Counted from the stretch's first letter, positions 21,951 through 32,047 are shown. The stretch: 64,000 bases of DNA from Paramoeba atlantica (GCA_977017575.1 CDRNVI010000167.1:96963-160962); one strand, 5' to 3'. Notes: a model not told the origin generated them from the letters alone. Made by a program: numbers and translations.

Positions 21951-22484
21951 GAGGAATTTGAATCTATCAAGAAAGCTTTAGCAGAACCTCCCATGTTAGC
22001 TTACCCTGAATTTGAGAAACCTTTCCATGTTTATGTTGATGCCAGCAAGAACGGTTTGAACACAATCCTTACTCAGTTGGATGAAAATGAGCATCACAGA
22101 GTGATTGCCTTTGCAAGTGCTCCCCTCAAAGTTGCACAGAAGAAGATGACAGCTTCTGTTTTGGAATGTATTGGTGTTGTTTGGGCTGTTACTTATTTCA
22201 GACAGTAGGTCCATGGGCACTCTTTCTATGTGAAAACAGACCATTTGGCTTTGGTGACAACATTTAAGACTCTTTTGACAAGTCAGACACTTGACAAATT
22301 AGCCACTCACCTGTTGGGTTATGATATGCACATTATACATGCTCTTGGAAGTAAAATGACTGGTCCTGATGCATTGAGTCGAGCCAATTATGTGAAATAT
22401 GAAGGTGATCCTCCTGAATATTGTGGAAAGATTGGTGATTTGCTTCTTCAATTTCTGGGCCAAGGAATTGATGTGGATGAATGA
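21951..22484 (+). pseudogene. Ty3-A pol: RNase H domain
   Basis: After the LINE, the frame reads PFHVYVDASKNGLNTILTQ (about 22020), then ECIGVVWAV, then YVKTDHLALV (about 22232) and GPDALSRANY (about 22360). These are the usual Ty3 RNase H landmarks. A TAG at 22206 breaks it, and TGA at 22482 ends this part. RNase H removes the RNA strand during reverse transcription. Confidence 0.85.
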
Positions 22485-23780
22485 GTTGGTAACCTCAGAG
22501 GAAAACTAAACCATACAGTTAACTCTATTGTGGAAAATCAGCCAATAACGGAATATGATTTGGTGGTAAGAACTTCAAGTGATGGAAGTTGTACAGAGTG
22601 GATATTTGAACCTGTCTCAGAGAAGAAAAGTGGTACGATGGTGAATGCAATTTCTGCAAAGAAACCAAGAAGAAAAAAGTCAATCCAGTCAGAAGAATTG
22701 AGAGATAAACCATTAGAAGAAACTCCTTGCTCCCCAGAACTTGTTGGGTCTTCTAAACCTGTTTATAGTAGTGAGAAAGATGATATTCAAAAACTTGGGG
22801 AAAGAAGTCTGTGCATTCAAGATTTGAGAGTAAAAGTTGGTCCTTGGGAACACAAGATTCAGAATTTAGGTGTTCAAAGGCCAACAACAAACCAAAAGTC
22901 CTCAGGTCAATCATACTCTGAACTCCAGATAATTGAGGATTCAAGTTCAACTGAATTGGGGATTATGAATGGCTCTTTAACTGGAGACCCTTTGTTTGAT
23001 CTAATGAAGGAGAATGAGATGAATCAAGGGTTTGACAGGAATCCTGCTTTGGGTGATGGAGACTGTATTTCAATCAATCCAGTTTCTGTTTTCTAAGCAC
23101 ATAAGGAATCCAATGTTGATGAGAACTCAAGGGAAGTTGAAATGGATGCTCAAGTCAATTGGAAATGTTCTGGGAAATGATATGAGATAGACAGAAGAGA
23201 ATTTGTGTTTGGCACAGCCCCTCTCCCAGGTTTGAGAGTGGAAGACAAAGTCCTGGGACTGGCAGTTCAAGAATCATTGTGTGATTTGAAAAAGAAAACC
23301 CATGTTGATGGTATGAAATGGTGTCCATCCAGTGGAGATGGATGTAGAAGTTTATTTGATGATGATAGCTATTCTATTGAGACAAGCAATAAGCCTGAGA
23401 GTGTCAATATTCATGATGTACAAACCCCTGCTGGTTTCAATTCTGAAAATTGTTCTTCTCAGTTGGTTAGTGGAGATCCTGATACTCAAAATCTTTATAA
23501 GAATCCTGATACTCACAAATTGTGCTGTGAATGTACAAATGTGTTGTCTGAGCCCTGCCAGCCTGTCCAAGAATCTTCCAAAACTGTGACTCACAGATTG
23601 AGAACTAGAAAACAGAAGGAGAGAGTGAAAAGTAAAGGAATGGAGATAAGTGAAGAAGAACAAGATTCAGAATCAGGAAAAAGAAAAGATTCAGAAGAGG
23701 AAAGTGAAACTAACAAACCATTAACAGATTACAAGAGCAAACACCCATCAGAATTCTTAATAGATGATAGGAAACTAATC
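22485..23780 (+). pseudogene. Unusually long spacer between RNase H and integrase in Ty3-A
   Basis: The pol frame continues from 22485 through 23780 with only a few stops (TAA about 23094, TGA about 23178). It encodes about 430 residues of hydrophilic sequence rich in Ser, Glu and Lys, ending in a charged block (about 23600-23720, EEEQDSESGKRKDSEEE). No known domain is recognised. Ty3 elements usually have a much shorter linker here. It could be an extra domain, a second small protein or a captured host sequence. Confidence 0.6.
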
Positions 23781-25439
23781 AAAGAACAGGATAAGAATAA
23801 CTGGATCAAATCAATTAAGAGAAGATTGCAAACAGGAAAATGGCCAAAAGATAAGAATGAGAAGAACAGATTGCAGAGAAAGGAAGGAGATTTTTACCTT
23901 GCAGATGGGATTCTCAGAAAAGTAAAAACAAATGTCCTCTCAAATGCACTTCCACCAGCAGTACTTCCTGACCATTTAATAGGTGCAGCACTTCTCCAAT
24001 TTCATGTTGATCCAATCACTGGACATCTTGGAGGTTTATTAACTTACTTAAAAATCAAATCCAGATTCTATTTCCCAAAGATGTACACTGTGGTGTGACA
24101 ATTTTGCAGAACTTGCCTAACTTGCCAACTCAACAAAACTGGAAGAGTGGACCAACCTCCAGCTGGAGAAGAAATAGAACCAGAGGAATTTCCAAGAATC
24201 ATTTTGCATGTTGATAACACCCAAGTTAGCAGGACAACCCAAGGCAACAATCACATTCTAAATATTTCAAACAGGTTCACAAAATTTCACAGATTCTATG
24301 CTGTTGGGGTGAGACCTGCTTCCAACACAAAAGTTGTACCTTTCAGTGCCTTTTCAGTTCCTTGAGCCTCCCTGAGCCTTCCCTGAGCTTCCTTGATGCC
24401 TTTTATCATGAGTTTTGGTCCTTTCAGAGAGCCCTGAGCCTCACAGACAGCCATGTACCATTTTATTGTGATTTTAGCTAAAATCACAAGATTTTTAGCA
24501 CTCTTTTTATTCAGTTTTCGCATTCATGTTTTTGCCCCCCTTTCTTGCTGCTTTGCTGCCTTCTGCTTTCTTTTTGCTTTCTTGTTGCTCTCTCTCTCTC
24601 TCTTTGCTTTCCTTTGTGATCTTTTGGCTTGCCTTGCTTGCTTTCTGTTCTCTTCTTTTGTTGTCATCATCTTTTGTTGCTTTCTTCCTTCTTTGGTTGC
24701 TGTGTAGACTTGGGATTCTGATTTGAGTTGAATTTCGGTGATTCTGTGCTTTTCTCAGTTGTGATTCCTTTTGTTGTTCTTCTTTTCTCTTGTTTTCTTT
24801 GTTGATCCTGCTCCCCTCCTCACAATGCAACAAAAGGAGTTTTGGCCATTCTTACTGCAAACAAACTGCTGGATTATGTCTGTACTTTCAGCTGCCCAGT
24901 GAAGATTATTTCAGATTAGGGATGTGAATTTGATGCAAAACTGACAACTGAGTTTGGAAAGATGATGGGAGTGAACCTGAAATGCACAACTAGTTTTAAT
25001 CCAAGAGCAAATGGAGCAGTCAAGAGACCCTGAAGAACACTCAAGGACATGTTCAAAGCTTATGTTAATACAAGACAGGATAATTGAGACACATTCTTAC
25101 TGCTTTTGCAGCTTGCATTCAACACTGCCCAGAGTTCAACAACAAATTTCACTTCTTATTTTCTAATGTTTGCAAGACAGGCCATATTACCCTTGGAAGT
25201 TCATTGGGACATTGCATCCAGACCTACAATGACAAGAAGCAAGTATATTAAATCTTTACAACAGGAATTGCCTGTAATTTTCAAATTAGTTAGGGAACAT
25301 GTTAGTTCTTCAAGGAAGAAATCACAGTTGGATCAGGAGAAAAGAAACCCTGTGAGAGAAACTTTGCTGGTCAGAGATTTAGTTTTGTGTAAGAGAAAAC
25401 TCAAAAAAAAAGGCTTCAACCCAAAATTATTACCAAGAT
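23781..25439 (+). pseudogene. Ty3-A integrase, split by a solo LTR
   Basis: Zinc domain: FHVDPITGHLGG (about 24000) and CRTCLTCQ (about 24109) give HHCC. Core: HVDNTQV (about 24211) carries the first Asp, the ISD motif (about 24910) the second. In the expected third position NGAVKRP stands where NG.VER is normal: the catalytic Glu is Lys (25022-25024) after a C, so CpG to CpA. TAG after ISD and TGA near 25033 add stops. The frame is cut at 24301 by a solo LTR and resumes at 24829. Integrase inserts the cDNA; this one is inactive three times over. Confidence 0.85.
24302..24824 (+). mobile_element. Solo LTR of Ty3-A with internal deletion
   Basis: TGTTGGGGTGAG...CTCCTCACA, flanked by ATGC (24298-24301 and 24825-24828). 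At 523 bp it lacks about 100 bp of the usual ~620, lost near 24783. CGCGCG is fully decayed to catgta. Confidence 0.9.
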
Positions 25440-25934
25440 ATGGAATGTAATTTCCAGGTGGTAGAAAAGCCCAATAATCATGCTGTTGCCCTCAGAAACA
25501 TCCATTCTCAAGAAATGCTGCCACACCTCATGAATGTCAGAAGAGTTAAGAAATGTAGAGTCACAACTTTGCAAGATGTACCAGGAGTTGAGATAACAAA
25601 AATACTTGCTGAAAGAGGTAATGAGAAAAAAGAATATTTAGTTGAATAGTTAGGTTACAGCCAAAAGAAAAATTCATAGGTTGGAGCAGCTTCATTGAAA
25701 GGAAATCACCTTCTTTTCCAGTTTAGGAAAACAAATGCAATCACTTCAGCAGTAGGTAGAGAAGAAGAATCAAGTTCTGATATTGAGTTGGAAGAGGAAG
25801 ATTCAAGATTTGAGGAAGAATTAAGTGAAAGAAAAGAAAGTCCAGATTCAGAAATGGAAACAAGTGAAAAGGAAAGTTTTGAGTTGAACAGGCTGATATT
25901 GGATGAAAACTTGGATTCAGACTTTCTGGGATGA
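25440..25934 (+). pseudogene. Ty3-A integrase tail and chromodomain
   Basis: Aligns residue by residue with the intact chimeric ORF at 9304-10089: EITKILAERGNEKKEYLVE then LGY and AASLKGNHLLFQF, with an acidic C-terminus ending DFLG. Two conserved tryptophan codons are TAG here (about 25647 and 25677). Chromodomains tether integrase to histone-marked chromatin. Confidence 0.85.
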
Positions 25935-26518
25935 GAAACTAACTTTCATGGTTGGATGACCCTCATTGCTTCTCTTTATTGAGTTGTTTTCTTTCTTTTG
26001 TTGTTTGAGATTTGGTTGTCTTTGCTATTAATCAATTTCAAAGATTGTTTTGACTATGTGACTGGTTTGGGATATTGGTTTCAAGAATTGCAATCCTGTT
26101 ATGCTTTCCCTGGGAGACTGTAAATATTGTGAATGCTGTAAATATGATGAAGATTTGGGTTTACTGGTTTCCCTGGACAGAGGTTCTAAATATATCAAAA
26201 CATTTTTTTTCAAGTAAGTCCCCAGCCATTGTGTTTTGTGTTTGTTCTCTTTTTTGTGTTTTGTTTTGTATTTTGTTTGTTTTATTCTCCTGTCATCCCC
26301 CTTGGTGAGCTGCATTTTGTGATTTGTTAACACCTTGAATTGATTCCTTGGGTCTTCTGCTGCTGATTCCCTTCTTTTGATTGCTTGGTTAGAGAATTGA
26401 TTCTGATTTTGTGGATTCCCATGGATTTCTTTCATCTTTTTGGACCCTGTTGAGTTTCTGGCCTCTTTTCTCTTGGCCCCTGCAACCCCACACTCTTGTT
26501 TTGTTTCAAGGGGGGAGG
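25935..26518 (+). other. 3' noncoding region and polypurine tract of Ty3-A
   Basis: No frame is supported over about 580 bp. It ends in aaggggggaggt directly before the LTR, the polypurine tract. The same region occurs inverted at 8719-9303. Confidence 0.8.
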
Positions 26519-27146
26519 TGTTGGGGTGAGACCTGCTTCCAACATAGAAGTTGTGCCTTTCAGTACCTTTTCAGTTCCTTGAGCCTCCCTGAGCCTTCCC
26601 TGAGCTTCCTTGATGCCTTTTATCATGAGTTTTAATCCTTTCAGAGAGCCTTGAGCCTTTCAGACAGCCGTGCACCATTTTATTGTGATTTTAGCCAAAA
26701 TCACAAGATTTTTAGCACTTTTTTTATTCAGTTTTCATGTTTGTGTTTTTTTTGCCCTTTTTTCTTGCCACTTTGCTGCTTTCTGCTTTCTTTCTGCTTT
26801 CTTGTTGCTCTCTCTCTCTCTCTTTGCTTTCCTCTGTGATTTTTTGGCTTGCCTTGCTTGCTTTCTATTCTTTTCTTTTGTTGTCATCATCTTTTGTTGC
26901 TTTCTTCCTTCTTTAGTTGCTGTGTAGACTTGGAATTCTGATTTGAGTTGAGTTTTGGCAATTCTGTGCTTTTCTCAGTTGTGATTCCTTTTGTTGTTCT
27001 TCTTCTTGCTTTTCTGTTTCTTTGTTGTTGTTTTCTTGTTCTGTTTGTGTTGGCTGGAGATCTTTCCCATAAAGGTTTTGATTCAAAGTTTCTGTTTCTC
27101 TTTCTTTTTTCTTGTTTTCTTTGTTGATCCTACTTCCCTCCTCACA
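26519..27146 (+). repeat. 3' LTR of the host Ty3-A element
   Basis: 628 bp with the family ends, placed next to the polypurine tract. Its CGCGCG site reads cgtgca. The right flank is LINE-B sequence, so the host element probably inserted into or beside a LINE-B copy; the left partner LTR is lost. Confidence 0.9.
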
Positions 27147-27310
27147 GATCTCCCCTTGAACATTGCATGTTGAGTATCAGAGATTACTCCACTTGCAATT
27201 TCAGAAAACCAAAGAGCCCAATATTACATTACAATTCAATAATCAGAGTTTGTTACACTTATAAGTCTGAACTGGTCAGGGTGAGGAATGTTCTCAACCT
27301 TAAGAATCAA

Positions 27311-27733
27311 TTGTAGCATAATGGCTTAGTTGGTAAAACAGCTATTGCTTCAATTCAAGATTGTAGGTTCAAATCCCAAAGAGGAAAATATTAAAAATAT
27401 TAAAAACATAATTGTGGTATGATGGCTTAGTTGGTAAAACAGCTATTGCTTCAATTCGGGGTTGTAGGTTCAAATTCCAAAGAGGAAAATATTAAAAACA
27501 TTATTTTCTCTTTTTGCTCACTTGAATGTGAAAAACAGAATAGGTTATCCTCTGCTCTGTTTGCTAAAAAGTAAAGAATAAATTCCCTGAGAAGGAGTTT
27601 AAGTGAATTAAAGGTTTTTGGACCATTTGAACCTAAAGAGGTGAAACTCTATCTTCATTATCTTTAACCTTAAAAAATTAGTGGCTTTGGGTTAGGTTAT
27701 CATTTAATAAAGTCTAGTGTTAAAAAGAAAAAA
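27311..27733 (+). mobile_element. SINE with doubled tRNA-like head
   Basis: 423 bp flanked by 15-bp duplications (27296-27310 and 27734-27748, two mismatches). Two tandem heads each hold an A box TGGCTTAGTTGG (27321 and 27422) and a B box GGTTCAAATCC or GGTTCAAATTCC. The body follows, shared with 29259-29712 and 32576-32904. The tail is AATAAAGTCT followed by A-rich sequence. Expected to be Pol III transcribed and mobilised by a LINE. Confidence 0.85.
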
Positions 27734-27748
27734 ACCTTGGGAATCAAA

Positions 27749-28095
27749 CACAATTGGCTCTTTCCAAAGAAGTCAGGGAATTTCATACTTTCTCCTGCTT
27801 GTTGGATCAGTTCAACCCACATTTCTTGATATTTTTTATAAGTTTTCTGATAGAGGGAGAAGGGAATTCCATCAGGGCCTGCACTGGTATTGTTGGCTTG
27901 AAGAAGTAGCTTCTCAACTTTCAGAAGGTCTACTGTATGATTTTCAGAGTTTGGAAAGTGGAAGGGGTGGTTGTTAAGAAGTTCATCAAGGGCTTTAAGA
28001 TCATAAGAACATTCAATTCCCAAAAGATCACCCCAAAAGCCTTTAATAGCTTCTTTCATAGTAGATAAGTTATAAGACAAGATGGCCATCAACAA
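27749..28095 (-). pseudogene. LINE-B RT, N-terminal part
   Basis: The minus frame contains AIKGFWGDLLG, NNTSAGPDGIPFSLY and KSQLCLIPK, matching the same blocks in LINE-A (KEFWGNLLG, LDGIPFALY, ESQLVLLPK). The sequence continues on the far side of the SINE at 27311-27733. Confidence 0.8.
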
Positions 28096-28735
28096 TCACT
28101 CCTCTCATCTTGGGGGAGACCAACTTTAATCATCTAAGAAATAATCTTTAATCTCCATTTCTGCCCTTTCAGAGGGTTATCCCAATTCTCAGCAGCTGCT
28201 TCTCTCAGTTCAGCTTCTAAGGAGGTGAAGGGGTGGGCTGGGCTATCCTTTCTAAGGATTCAAGTTGTTCTCAGCTTCTTAACTAAAGTTTGTAGTTTCT
28301 AAAATTTCTTAAAGAAATGAGCTTCCTTGTGCTTGCTCTTCTACAGAGCAGTGAATATCCAGGCTTCAAATTTCATTTTATTAAAACAAGTCATAAGGTC
28401 GCCCACAGAGTAGTTTCCAACAGCTTCAGAGAGAGCAGAAATAAATTTGGGGTTATTAATTAGATATTCAGGAATCCTTTTCTTCTGAGAGTTAATCTTT
28501 CACTCTTTTACACTGGCCCCTCCAATCATTACAGTATGATCTTTGAATTCAAATGGGATTGCATTCACAAACAAATGATCTTCAGGAGCCTTAAAGGGAA
28601 AGAAGATGTGGTCAATGCATCAGCCTTGAAAATGGGTAAGTTCTAACCAATTGAGGCAAGATAGATTCAGATCAGAGAGGTGTTCAATTAATTTCTGGCA
28701 ATTGGTTTCATTCAAATTCCAATTGAGGTTCTCAA
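28096..28735 (-). pseudogene. LINE-B ORF2 central part (endonuclease end to RT start)
   Basis: The nucleotide sequence parallels LINE-A 18370-19130 on the opposite strand. No long frame survives, but short stretches equivalent to the DHIFF and GGxFKD blocks can be followed near 28500-28620. Coding relics only. Confidence 0.55.
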
Positions 28736-29120
28736 CTAGAATATTTTTGCTCTGGGGGAAAAAAAACCAGGAGTTAGTTTCAGACCAGAGTGGTGATAAA
28801 CATTGAAGACTGAGAATTCCTGATTTTGGATGAAAACTTTTAAACCAAACAATCTACCTTCATTTTTCTCAAAAAAGAAGGGAGAGAGATCTCTCAATCC
28901 TTCCACACATCTAATCCCAATCACAAGGTCACATTTCCTCTTGGAGAAGGAGTTACGAAACCAAATGTACTTCCTTAAATAGTTCTTGAGATGATCAAAA
29001 TCATTTTCAGATGTTGTATAGGTTTCCTGGAGGAAGATGAACAAGGGCCAGGAGCTAGCTGCCATCCTCTTGCAGATTTTGAGTTTCTTTTCATTTTGCA
29101 GCCCATTTATATTCTAGGAG
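28736..29120 (-). pseudogene. LINE-B endonuclease, N-terminal part
   Basis: The frame from 29065 reads SSWPLFIFLQETYTTSENDF and DLVIGIRCVEGLRDLSPFFF, equivalent to LINE-A 18051-18240. Upstream, the residues NINGLQNEKKL follow a TAG at the conserved Trp codon (about 29118); LINE-A copies have TGA at that codon. Confidence 0.8.
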
Positions 29121-29184
29121 AGAACTCTTAGGTCAGGGAACCAAGAAAAATGCCAAATTTGGGGTAAATCAGGGGGATTGGGTT

Positions 29185-29258
29185 CCAGCACAGGGATTTG
29201 AATTCACCCCCCAGGGTTGAACATAGTCGAATTTACAACTAAACTCCAGGCACCAACT
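29185..29258 (-). other. tRNA-like sequence (SINE head of a second type)
   Basis: The minus strand reads TGGAGTTTAGTTG (A-box-like) and AATTCAAATCCC (B-box-like) about 35 bases apart. It differs from the head of the main SINE family. It is fused directly to the next SINE. Not a functional tRNA as far as I can see. Confidence 0.5.
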
Positions 29259-29712
29259 CAAAGACCTTTAATTCATTTAAACTCCTTCTCAGGAAATTTA
29301 TTCTCTGCTTTTTAGCAAACAGGGCAAAGGATAATCTGTTCTATTTTTTACATTCAAGTGAGCAGGAAGAGAAAATAATGTTTTTAATATTTTCCTTTTT
29401 GGGATTTGAACCTGCAACCCTAAATTGAAGCAATAGCTGTTTTATCAACTAAACCATCATGCCACAATTGATAGAATTTCACCTCTTTAGGTTCAAATGG
29501 TCTAAAGACCTTTAATTCACTCAAACTCCTTCTTAGGGAATTTATTCTCTGCTTTTTAGCAGACAGGGCAGAGAATAATCTGTTCTGTTTTTCACATTCA
29601 AGTGAGCAGGAAGAGAAAATAATATTTTTAATATTTTCCTCTTTGAGATTTGAACCTGCAATCCTGAATTGAAGCAATAGCTGTTTTACCAACTAAGCCA
29701 TCATACCACAAT
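29259..29712 (-). mobile_element. Two SINEs in direct tandem
   Basis: Copies at 29259-29466 and 29467-29712 each end in a tRNA-like head with B box (ggatttgaacc inverse) and A box (ccaactaagccatcat inverse) and share the SINE body. The first lacks the 3' tail. They sit between ORF1 and ORF2 of LINE-B. Confidence 0.8.
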
Positions 29713-29928
29713 TCAATTTCTTTTTACTTTGCCTCACTTTTTCCCTATCTTTATTGATTATTTTCCTTATTTCTTCAGCTAATAATTGTTTTGGTTTTTT
29801 CTTAAATTTAACTGTGTTTGAAGCAATAAATTTAACCATTTCAATCAAAACTTGTTGAAGTTTAGTAATTTATATTTCCTGTTTTTGAGGTTTGTAACTG
29901 TTTTTTTGAAGTCTTTCATTTTCTGCTT

Positions 29929-30324
29929 TTACCTAAATTTGGTTGAAAAATCCTCCAGCCATGCCCAAGCTTCCTCACCCATACTGAAACTCTTTTCTTT
30001 GATCTTTCCTCCTTCCAAGAGGACTTTCACTGTGATTGATCCATCCCTCTTCCCCTCCTCCTCATTTTCTTCCTCATTATCAACTTCTCTCCCTCCAATC
30101 ATAATTATATCTCTATCACCATTCTCTTCCCTTCTTTTCTGTTTATTCACTTCCCTCTTTTCTTGTTTATTCTTACCTTCCATTTCAAAGCTATTGCTCA
30201 TTCCTTCCTCCTTGCTCTCCATTCCAGCAATTTCAACTTTTTTCTTAGGGACCCATTCTTCAGTTGGCTTTTCTTTTTCATAAATAAATTTCATTCCTTC
30301 ATACTTCTTTGCATTTGTGATCAT
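29929..30324 (-). pseudogene. LINE-B ORF1, charged C-terminal part
   Basis: 131 residues, alternately Lys/Arg and Glu rich (EKREVNKQKRREENGDRD, NEEENEEEGKRDGS). This resembles the charged C-terminal part of LINE-A ORF1 (17300-17680) in composition and position. Confidence 0.55.
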
Positions 30325-30492
30325 GATTTGGTCTTTCTTGAAACTAAAGCTTTATTGCTCATTTTCAAAAAGCTTGCTAATAGCATCTTCACCTTGTTTT
30401 CAGATGATCTTTATAGTGCAAGTAAGGCTCACAAGATGGTTCACTCCACATAAGGAGCACTCAACAAGAAGATGGTATGGTTTGATAAACAT

Positions 30493-30921
30493 TTAAATGG
30501 AACACTTGGCTTTGATCAAGGTGTTGATTTGAATGAATCCTTTGGTTTTAGCAATAAAGTGGACTAAAGAGAGGGGGATGGACTTATAGAAGATGATGAT
30601 GTAGTTATCAAAGACTTGTACCATTTCTTTAAGATTGAGAGAAGGAAGGTGGTCCTCTCCATTAAATAAATTGTAAATCCACTCATTCTCTGAGATTTGG
30701 TAAGGGAGTTTGATCTTAATCCTCCACAAATGAGCATTATGATTAATTCTCCAAATACAAGAACTTTCAAGTTGGTTGATGATTAGGTTTTCTTTTTCTT
30801 CAATAATAGATTGAATCATGAGGACATCCTCCTCTTTGTAGGCAAGGATAGCATAGTGTTTGGCTCTTGCCTCCACTCTAATACTTCTCTTGAGGTTGGT
30901 TTGGCTTTCAATAGCTCTCAA
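30493..30921 (-). pseudogene. LINE-B ORF1, conserved N-terminal domain
   Basis: 142 residues. WRINHNAHLWRIKIKLPY, EWIYNLF and LNLKEMVQVFDNYIIIFYKSIP align with LINE-A ORF1 at about 16150-16345. Conservation between diverged families argues for a genuine ORF1 fold, probably RNA-binding. Confidence 0.7.
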
Positions 30922-31313
30922 GAAGTTGGGGAAAGTAGAAATCTTATTGGGAAAGGCAAAAGCTCCTACTGGGAAGAGATACTCTGGCTCCTTTGATGAG
31001 AGTCAGGTTAAGTTTGATAGCAAGGCAAGTGGACAGGAAGGCATTCTTTATATCAATCATCTCTCAAAGCTTGGCAATCATTTGGTTCATACCTGGGACT
31101 GCTTTTTTCAAGAATAATGGTGCTGAATTAGTGTTTCCTCTAGCAACTCTGCTAAAGGACAGGTCAGAGCTTTTGGAGGATATAATTGGATAGAGTAAGT
31201 TGAGAACTATCAGCAGATATGCTCAGCTCCCTATGGGGTGGTCTTCTACCACAACAAACTTGAGAAAGGGAAGATAACAGCAAAAAAAACCCTCAAATGA
31301 TTTCTAAGGGTTT

Positions 31314-31390
31314 TTTTTTTAGTCTACTGTATGATTTTCAAAGTCTTTATATCAATCATCTCCCAAAGCTTAGCAATCATTTGGTTCATA
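31314..31390 (-). other. Short LINE-B mosaic piece
   Basis: About 25 bp matching the RT region near 27930 is joined to about 50 bp matching 31046-31092. This is a rearrangement scar left of the LTR. Confidence 0.5.
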
Positions 31391-32047
31391 TGTTGGAGTG
31401 AGACCTGTTTCCAACACAGAAGTTGTGCCTTTCAGTGCCTTTTCAGTGTCTTTAGAACCTTTCCTGAGCTTCTTCAGGCTTCCTTGAGCCTCCTTGAGCC
31501 TTCTCTGAGCTTCCTTAATGCCTTTTATCATGAGGTTTAGTCCCCTCAGAGAGCCCTGAGCCTCACAGACAGCCATGTGCCATTTTATTATGATTTTAGC
31601 CAAAATCATGAGATTTTTTGTCTCTTTTTATTTAGTTTTCATGTTTGTGTTTTGCCCCCTTTTTCTTGTTGCTTTGCTGCTTTCTGCCTTCTTTCTGCTT
31701 TCTTATCACTCTCTCTCTCTCTCTCTGCTTTCCTTTGTGATCTTTTGGCTTGCTTTGCTTGCTTTCTGTTTTCTTCTTTTGTTGTTATCATCTTTTGTTG
31801 CTTTCTTCCTTCTTTGGTTGCTGTGTTGACTTGGGATTCTAATTTAAGTTGAGTTACAGCAATTCTGTACTTTTCTCAGTTGTGATTCCTTTTGTTGTTC
31901 TTCTTCTTGCTTTTCTGTTTCCTTGTTGTTGTTTTCTTGTTTTGTTAGTGTTGGTTGGGGATTCTTCTTATAAAGGTTTTGATCTAGAGTTTCTGTTTTT
32001 CTTTCTTTTCTCTTATTTTCTCTGTTGATTCTGCTCCCCTCCTCACA
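31391..32047 (+). mobile_element. Ty3-A LTR (probable solo) in LINE-B
   Basis: 657 bp, TGTTGGAGTGAGACC...CTCCTCACA. Extra copies of a short aagcttcctt-like unit near 31455-31510 make it longer than the others. CGCGCG reads catgtg. CATA lies on the left border; the nearest CATA on the right is about 10 bp away, so no clean duplication is seen. Confidence 0.85.

Larger units (their letters stand above)
1888..27146 (+). mobile_element. Large Ty3/gypsy chromovirus, family A (host copy of a nested stack)
   Basis: Order along the plus strand: long repetitive leader, gag with zinc knuckle, aspartic protease, RT, RNase H, long spacer, integrase, chromodomain, 3' noncoding region, polypurine tract, 3' LTR. 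The 5' LTR and primer site are missing; the left end stops at a LINE fragment. Five later insertions are removed cleanly by their target duplications: solo LTRs at 5348-5960, 13386-14010 and 24302-24824, an opposite-strand element at 8098-13363, and a LINE at 15576-21854. Without them the remaining element is about 12 kb, large for Ty3. Coding regions carry many stops and several frameshifts, so it is dead. The order PR-RT-RH-IN plus chromodomain defines a chromovirus-type Ty3 element. Confidence 0.9.
27147..31313 (-). mobile_element. LINE-B copy, 5' half, with SINE insertions
   Basis: Minus-strand order from high to low coordinates: A-tract with hairpin (about 31270-31318), 5' region, ORF1 (30921-29929), three SINE or tRNA-like inserts (29185-29712), endonuclease (about 29120-28450), N-terminal RT (28095-27150). 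The RT is cut at 27147 next to the Ty3-A 3' LTR. Family B shares domain order with LINE-A but is clearly diverged. Broken by stops throughout. Confidence 0.8.

Noticed and set aside
27311-27500. Two functional tRNA genes
   Set aside because: Boxes are present, but acceptor and anticodon stems do not pair properly, and the units are fused to a SINE body.
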